Positions 59,852 through 64,000 of a stretch of 64,000 nucleotides of DNA are shown piece after piece. Source of the DNA: Bradyrhizobium sp. SRS-191 (lineage in GTDB: Bacteria; Pseudomonadota; Alphaproteobacteria; Rhizobiales; Xanthobacteraceae). A model generated the notes under the pieces. It searched no databases and was not told the DNA's origin. It saw only the letters and a program-made list of their open reading frames with translations. Location: NCBI RefSeq assembly GCF_024586915.1, contig NZ_JANBVS010000016.1, forward strand, positions 1-64,000, read 5' to 3'. Position 1 is the first letter of the stretch. The number at the start of each line of letters is the position of its first letter. The position numbers and the translations under genes were made by a program.

Positions 59852-61879
59852 ATGAAACTGAATCGGATCGGCTACAAACTCGGGCTCGCTGGCGCCATCG
59901 GCGCATCTCTCGCGGTCGGCATGATCGCCAACCAGATGATGGCCGAGAAAGCGGTCAACCAGGCCAACCAGCAGGCCGAGCGCGCGCGGCGGGTGGTCGA
60001 GAGCGTGTTGTCGGCCAGTATCAACATGCAGCAGACCCAGCTCGGCGGCCGCTCGGCGCGGCTGGCGCGGGCGCAGGCCGAGGCGGAGAAGGCGGCTGCC
60101 GACATTCAGCAGTTCTCGACCGCGATGGTCACCGATATCGACGCGGCGCTCGGCAATGTGTCGACAGCGGAGAACCGCACCCGGCTGACCCGGATCAAGG
60201 AGCTGATGACGAGCTATGCCGCCGGAGCGGTCGATCTCGCCGAGGCGCAAAAAGCTCTGTTGATCCAGATCGACAAGCGCAGCGCGGTCTCCAACGAATG
60301 GAGCAACGGTCTGAAGGCGCTGCTGGCCTCACCGGCGCTGCCGAACCTGGCGTTCCGCGAACGCGTCGAGCGTCAGCTTCAAACGGCCGATGCCAAGCTG
60401 AACTACATGCGCGCCCAGGCGTGGCGTTTCGGCATGACCGGCGATGCCGCGACGATCAAGACGGTCAAGCAGACGATCCCGGGCCTGAAGAGCTCGCTGA
60501 CCGATGCGCGCATGCTGGCTGACGATCGCGAGGTCCAGGCGACGATCACCAAGCTGAATGGGATCGCCTCGGACTTCGTCGCTGCGAACGACGAGGTGGT
60601 GAAGATCGAGGGGATCAAGGAGGCCGTGCTGCGCGACCGCACCCTGATCTATCTCGGCGAGGCCGGCGAGCTGATGAATGCGGCGATCCAGGACGCGCGC
60701 GCGCGCAACGCCAGCGCCCGGTTCGATGCCGACCAGGTGGCCGCGCGAGCGAGCTACATCACGCTGTTCGTCGGACTTGCCGTTCTGCTGTCGGTGATCG
60801 GCTCGGTCGTGTTCTCGTTCCTCGGAATCGCGCGGCCGTTGACGCGGCTCAACGCGGCGCTCGGCGAGATGGCGCGCGGCCGTCTCGACATCGTCATTCC
60901 CGGCGCGTCGCGCGGAGACGAGATCGGCGATCTCGCCAAGACCGTCACGGTTATCCAGAGCAATGCCGAGGAGAAGGCGCGCGCCGAGGCCGGCGAGAAG
61001 AGCGCGCAGGACGCGATCGCGGCACGTCAGCGCAGGGCCGACATGCAGCGGCTCGCCGAGCAGTTCGAGACAGCCGTCGGCGAGATCGTCAACACCGTGT
61101 CGTCGGCCTCGAGCCAGCTCGAGCAGTCCGCCACCACCCTGACCGAGGCCGCGTCGCGGTCTCAGGGACTGACGACGGCGGTGGCCGCGGCGTCCGAGGA
61201 AGCCACCACCAACGTGCAGTCGGTGGCGTCCGCGACCGAGCAGATGGCCTCGTCGGTGACCGAGATCAGCCGCCAGGTGCAGGAATCCGCGCGCATCGCC
61301 AATGATGCCGTCGGCCAGGCCCGCACCACCACCGGCCGCGTCAGCGAGCTATCGAAGGCCGCGACGCGCATCGGCGACGTCGTCGAGCTGATCAACACCA
61401 TTGCCGGGCAGACCAACCTCTTGGCGCTGAACGCCACCATCGAGGCGGCGCGCGCGGGCGACGCCGGCCGCGGCTTCGCGGTCGTCGCCTCCGAGGTCAA
61501 GGCGCTGGCGGAGCAGACGGCGAAGGCGACCGGCGAGATCGGCCAGCAGATCTCGAGCATCCAGGCCGCGACGCAGGAATCGGTCACCGCGATCAAGGAG
61601 ATCTCCTCGACGATCGAGAAGCTGTCGGAAATCTCCTCGACCATCGCCGCGGCGGTGGAAGAGCAAGGCGCGGCGACGCAGGAAATCTCCCGCAACGTAC
61701 AGCAGGCCGCGCATGGCACGCAGCAGGTCTCGGCCAACATCACCGAGGTCGAGCGCGGCGCGGCCGAGACCGGCTCGGCGTCATCCCAGGTGCTGTCGGC
61801 GGCGCAGGCTCTGTCGGGCGACAGCAGCCGGCTGAAGCAGGAGGTCGCGAGCTTCCTGTCATCGGTGCGCGCGGCGTAG
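59852..61879 (+). CDS. Methyl-accepting chemotaxis protein
   Basis: A 675-residue chemoreceptor. A first membrane helix lies near residues 10-30, a large helical sensing region follows to about 305, then a second helix (LFVGLAVLLSVIGSVVFSFL) and a HAMP domain. The cytoplasmic signalling part holds the hairpin tip INTIAGQTNLLALNATIEAA and EVKALAEQTAKATGEI. There is no C-terminal CheR/CheB pentapeptide. The N-terminus MKLNRIGYKLGLAG matches the next gene, so the pair are paralogues. ATG 59852 fits that alignment; the open frame starts nine codons earlier. The ligand is unknown. Confidence 0.95.
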   Translation: MKLNRIGYKLGLAGAIGASLAVGMIANQMMAEKAVNQANQQAERARRVVESVLSASINMQQTQLGGRSARLARAQAEAEKAAADIQQFSTAMVTDIDAALGNVSTAENRTRLTRIKELMTSYAAGAVDLAEAQKALLIQIDKRSAVSNEWSNGLKALLASPALPNLAFRERVERQLQTADAKLNYMRAQAWRFGMTGDAATIKTVKQTIPGLKSSLTDARMLADDREVQATITKLNGIASDFVAANDEVVKIEGIKEAVLRDRTLIYLGEAGELMNAAIQDARARNASARFDADQVAARASYITLFVGLAVLLSVIGSVVFSFLGIARPLTRLNAALGEMARGRLDIVIPGASRGDEIGDLAKTVTVIQSNAEEKARAEAGEKSAQDAIAARQRRADMQRLAEQFETAVGEIVNTVSSASSQLEQSATTLTEAASRSQGLTTAVAAASEEATTNVQSVASATEQMASSVTEISRQVQESARIANDAVGQARTTTGRVSELSKAATRIGDVVELINTIAGQTNLLALNATIEAARAGDAGRGFAVVASEVKALAEQTAKATGEIGQQISSIQAATQESVTAIKEISSTIEKLSEISSTIAAAVEEQGAATQEISRNVQQAAHGTQQVSANITEVERGAAETGSASSQVLSAAQALSGDSSRLKQEVASFLSSVRAA

Positions 61880-61920
61880 CCGCGATTGCGCTAGCCGAAC
61901 GACAAGTCACGATCTTAAGA

Positions 61921-61956
61921 AAGGCCGGGGCGGCGCCGCTCCGGCCTTTTCCTTTT
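61921..61956 (+). terminator. Rho-independent terminator of the first chemoreceptor gene
   Basis: AAGGCCGG (61921-61928) pairs with CCGGCCTT (61941-61948), with an inner CGGCGCCG. TTCCTTTT follows. It lies about 40 bases after the stop codon. Confidence 0.8.
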
Positions 61957-62166
61957 GCGTGCTACGCGCCTCCAAGCGCCCGTAGTTCTACGTCTTTCGC
62001 GTCAATGTGCCGCAGCTTGATCAGCTCGTTCCCGTAAACGTCCGGCCCGGCCCGTTAAGGTTTCACCTACAGGCGAGTTCCAATTTGCATTTCTCGAATT
62101 GTGCATATTGGCGCGGCGTTTCCCAACGAGGGGATTTGGCAGCGCTTCACCGGGGAAGCGAAAGAC

Positions 62167-64000
62167 ATGCAACTCAATCGGATCGGCTACAAGCTTGGCC
62201 TCGCCGGCCTCTCCGGCATTGCGCTGGCCATCGCAGCGCTCGTCAATCAACACGTCTCACAAAGCGCGGTCGATGAGGCGACCAAGATCTCGGAGCGCCA
62301 GCTCGTGATCCGCAAGTTGTCACTGACCGCGGACGCCGATCTGCGTAGCCTGCAGCTTACCAATCGCGGTGTGCGGCTGGCGCGCAGCGTGGCGGAGGTC
62401 GATAAGCTGCTGGAGGACGAGCACAAGATCGAGGCGAAGGTGAAGACCGCACTCGAGACCGCGCAGACCACCGCGGTTCGTCCCGCCAGCAAGGAGCGGT
62501 TCGGCAAGATTCTCGCGCTGACGACCGACTATAAGAAAGGCGCCGAGGACATCGTCCGGATGCAGAAGGAGCTGCTCGCGACCAACGCGCTGCGCGATAC
62601 GCAGGCTGCCACCTGGATCAAACAGTTCGATGCCTTGATGAAGATGCCCGCTCTGAAAGCGGCAGCCGACGCCACGGCGATCGAGCGCGACCTGCACGAG
62701 CTGAACGCGATGGGCACGGCGATCCGCACCAATGCGTGGCGCTATCTGGCGACCGGCGACGTCAGCTCGAGGGACGGCATGATCGCCCGTGCCAAGGAGC
62801 TCGACCGGAGCTTCGTCCAGACCATGGAGCGGGTGCCGCAGGAAGTGAAGCCGGAGATCGAGAAGCTGCGCAGTGATCTCAAGGCCTACATTGAATCGTC
62901 GACCAAGGCGGCAGGTCTGGAGGAGGCCAAGACGAAGCTGCTGACCGAGAAGATGTTCCCGGCAGCGGACGAGGCAGGCAAGCTGATGGCCGAAGCCGTG
63001 CAGGCCGCTGACAGATTCTCGAAGGAGGCCAAGGACAATGCCGAGGCCGCGACGGCGAGCGCTACGAAGGTCAACTTCACGCTGTCGGTCGTGCTCGTGC
63101 TGGTGCTCGCGGGCTCCGTGGCGTTCGGCTTCATGGGCATCTCGCGTCCGATCGTGGCGCTCAATGGCGCGCTCGGCCGCATGGCCTCGGGCGACCTCGA
63201 CATCCAGATCCCCGGTGCAAGCCGCGGCGACGAGGTCGGCGACATGGCCAAGAACGTCGTCGTCATCAGAGAGAATGCCGAGGCCAAGGCGCGTGCCGAG
63301 GCCGAGCAGAAGGCGCAGGCGGATGCGATCGCCGCCGAGCAGCGCAAGCGCGACATGAACCAATTGGCTGACTCGTTCGAGCGTTCGGTCGGCCAGATCA
63401 TCGAGACGGTCTCCTCGGCCTCGACCGAGCTGGAGGCATCCGCAGGCTCACTGACGTCTACCGCGGAACGTTCGCAGCAGATGGCCGTGACCGTTGCGGC
63501 AGCCTCCGAGCAGGCCTCGACCAATGTCCAGTCGGTCGCCTCGGCCACCGAGGAGCTGTCGTCCTCGGTCAACGAGATCAGCCGTCAGGTGCAGGAATCG
63601 GCGCGGATGGCCGGCGAGGCCGTCAGCCAGGCGCGCCAGACCAACGAGCAGGTCAGCGAGCTGTCGAAGGCGGCCGCCCGGATCGGCGACGTGGTCGAAC
63701 TGATCAACACCATTGCCGGACAGACCAACCTGCTCGCGCTCAACGCCACCATCGAGGCGGCGCGCGCCGGAGAGGCCGGCAAGGGATTTGCCGTCGTCGC
63801 CACCGAGGTCAAGGCCCTGGCCGAGCAGACCTCCAAGGCCACCGGCGAGATCGGCCAGCAGATCTCCAGCATCCAGGCCGCCACGCAGGAGTCGGTCAAC
63901 GCCATCCGCACCATCTCCGGCACGATCGAACGGCTGTCGGAGATCTCCTCGACCATCGCGGCAGCGGTGGAGGAGCAGGGGGCTGCGACCCAGGAGATCT
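62167..64000 (+). CDS. Methyl-accepting chemotaxis protein, cut by the window end
   Basis: About 611 codons are visible without a stop. The start ATG 62167 gives MQLNRIGYKLGLAGLSGIAL, close to the first receptor. A helical sensing region (to about 300), a membrane helix (FTLSVVLVLVLAGSVAFGFM), a HAMP domain, and the tip INTIAGQTNLLALNATIEAA follow. The sensing part differs clearly from the first receptor, while the signalling part is nearly the same, which fits duplication followed by change of ligand. The last visible residues are GAATQEI, so roughly 60 residues are probably missing. Confidence 0.94.
   Translation, partial: MQLNRIGYKLGLAGLSGIALAIAALVNQHVSQSAVDEATKISERQLVIRKLSLTADADLRSLQLTNRGVRLARSVAEVDKLLEDEHKIEAKVKTALETAQTTAVRPASKERFGKILALTTDYKKGAEDIVRMQKELLATNALRDTQAATWIKQFDALMKMPALKAAADATAIERDLHELNAMGTAIRTNAWRYLATGDVSSRDGMIARAKELDRSFVQTMERVPQEVKPEIEKLRSDLKAYIESSTKAAGLEEAKTKLLTEKMFPAADEAGKLMAEAVQAADRFSKEAKDNAEAATASATKVNFTLSVVLVLVLAGSVAFGFMGISRPIVALNGALGRMASGDLDIQIPGASRGDEVGDMAKNVVVIRENAEAKARAEAEQKAQADAIAAEQRKRDMNQLADSFERSVGQIIETVSSASTELEASAGSLTSTAERSQQMAVTVAAASEQASTNVQSVASATEELSSSVNEISRQVQESARMAGEAVSQARQTNEQVSELSKAAARIGDVVELINTIAGQTNLLALNATIEAARAGEAGKGFAVVATEVKALAEQTSKATGEIGQQISSIQAATQESVNAIRTISGTIERLSEISSTIAAAVEEQGAATQEI

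Noticed and set aside
58295..60250. A 651-residue open frame antisense to otnK and the first chemoreceptor
   Set aside because: It crosses two convincing plus-strand genes and has no recognisable domain.
1..64000. tRNA, rRNA or insertion sequence
   Set aside because: No cloverleaf-like segment, conserved rRNA stretch or transposase frame was seen; a scan with a covariance model would be needed to exclude small RNAs.

Overview
The window looks like chromosomal DNA of a high-GC alphaproteobacterium, most probably Bradyrhizobium or a close relative. This rests on the gene families, the coding style and several dispersed palindromic repeat families. I could not run a search, so the genus is an inference. 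There are about 50 convincing protein genes. I see no rRNA, tRNA, CRISPR array, insertion sequence or phage module. The content is mostly uptake and catabolism of small organic compounds.

Layout. 1-2210: repeats, a small membrane protein and a lone cytochrome P450. 2423-7541: a TetR-type regulator with a candidate operator, followed by an RND efflux pump (adaptor and inner-membrane transporter, no outer-membrane channel). 7799-19719: a minus-strand peptide-uptake block of ten genes: binding protein, two permeases, two ATPases, gamma-glutamyltransferase, DUF1028 protein, second binding protein, second permease pair. The two transporters appear to share one ATPase pair. 20222-22718: a small conserved protein and two alpha/beta hydrolases. 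22864-24280: two polyhydroxyalkanoate (PHA) granule-type proteins that share an upstream sequence motif. 24374-31262: phenylacetate degradation genes (paaX, paaABCDE, then paaK and paaI on the other strand).

31478-35233: a YeeE/YedE-type transporter, a hydrolase-OsmC fusion, a hypothetical protein and a sulfite-oxidase-like protein. 35274-41729: an MHS-family symporter, an amidase, an SDR, a tartrate-dehydrogenase-like enzyme and a 2-hydroxyacid dehydrogenase. 41955-49932: a carbamoylase-type M20 hydrolase and a LysR regulator, divergent from a DUF1445 (putative hydro-lyase) gene and a five-gene branched-chain-amino-acid-type ABC transporter. 50154-50441: a small GIY-YIG nuclease gene bracketed by two copies of a roughly 98-bp palindromic repeat. 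50663-54957: a polyamine-type ABC transporter. 55569-59590: a four-carbon acid sugar (tetronate) catabolic set, otnC divergent from ltnD-otnI-otnK. 59852-64000: two tandem methyl-accepting chemotaxis proteins, the second cut by the window end.

The most unusual signals are the nuclease cassette between repeat palindromes, the double peptide transporter built round gamma-glutamyltransferase and DUF1028, the DUF1445/carbamoylase/Liv-type locus, and the tetronate genes beside a polyamine-type transporter. At least five palindromic repeat families are scattered between genes, several of them inside operons.
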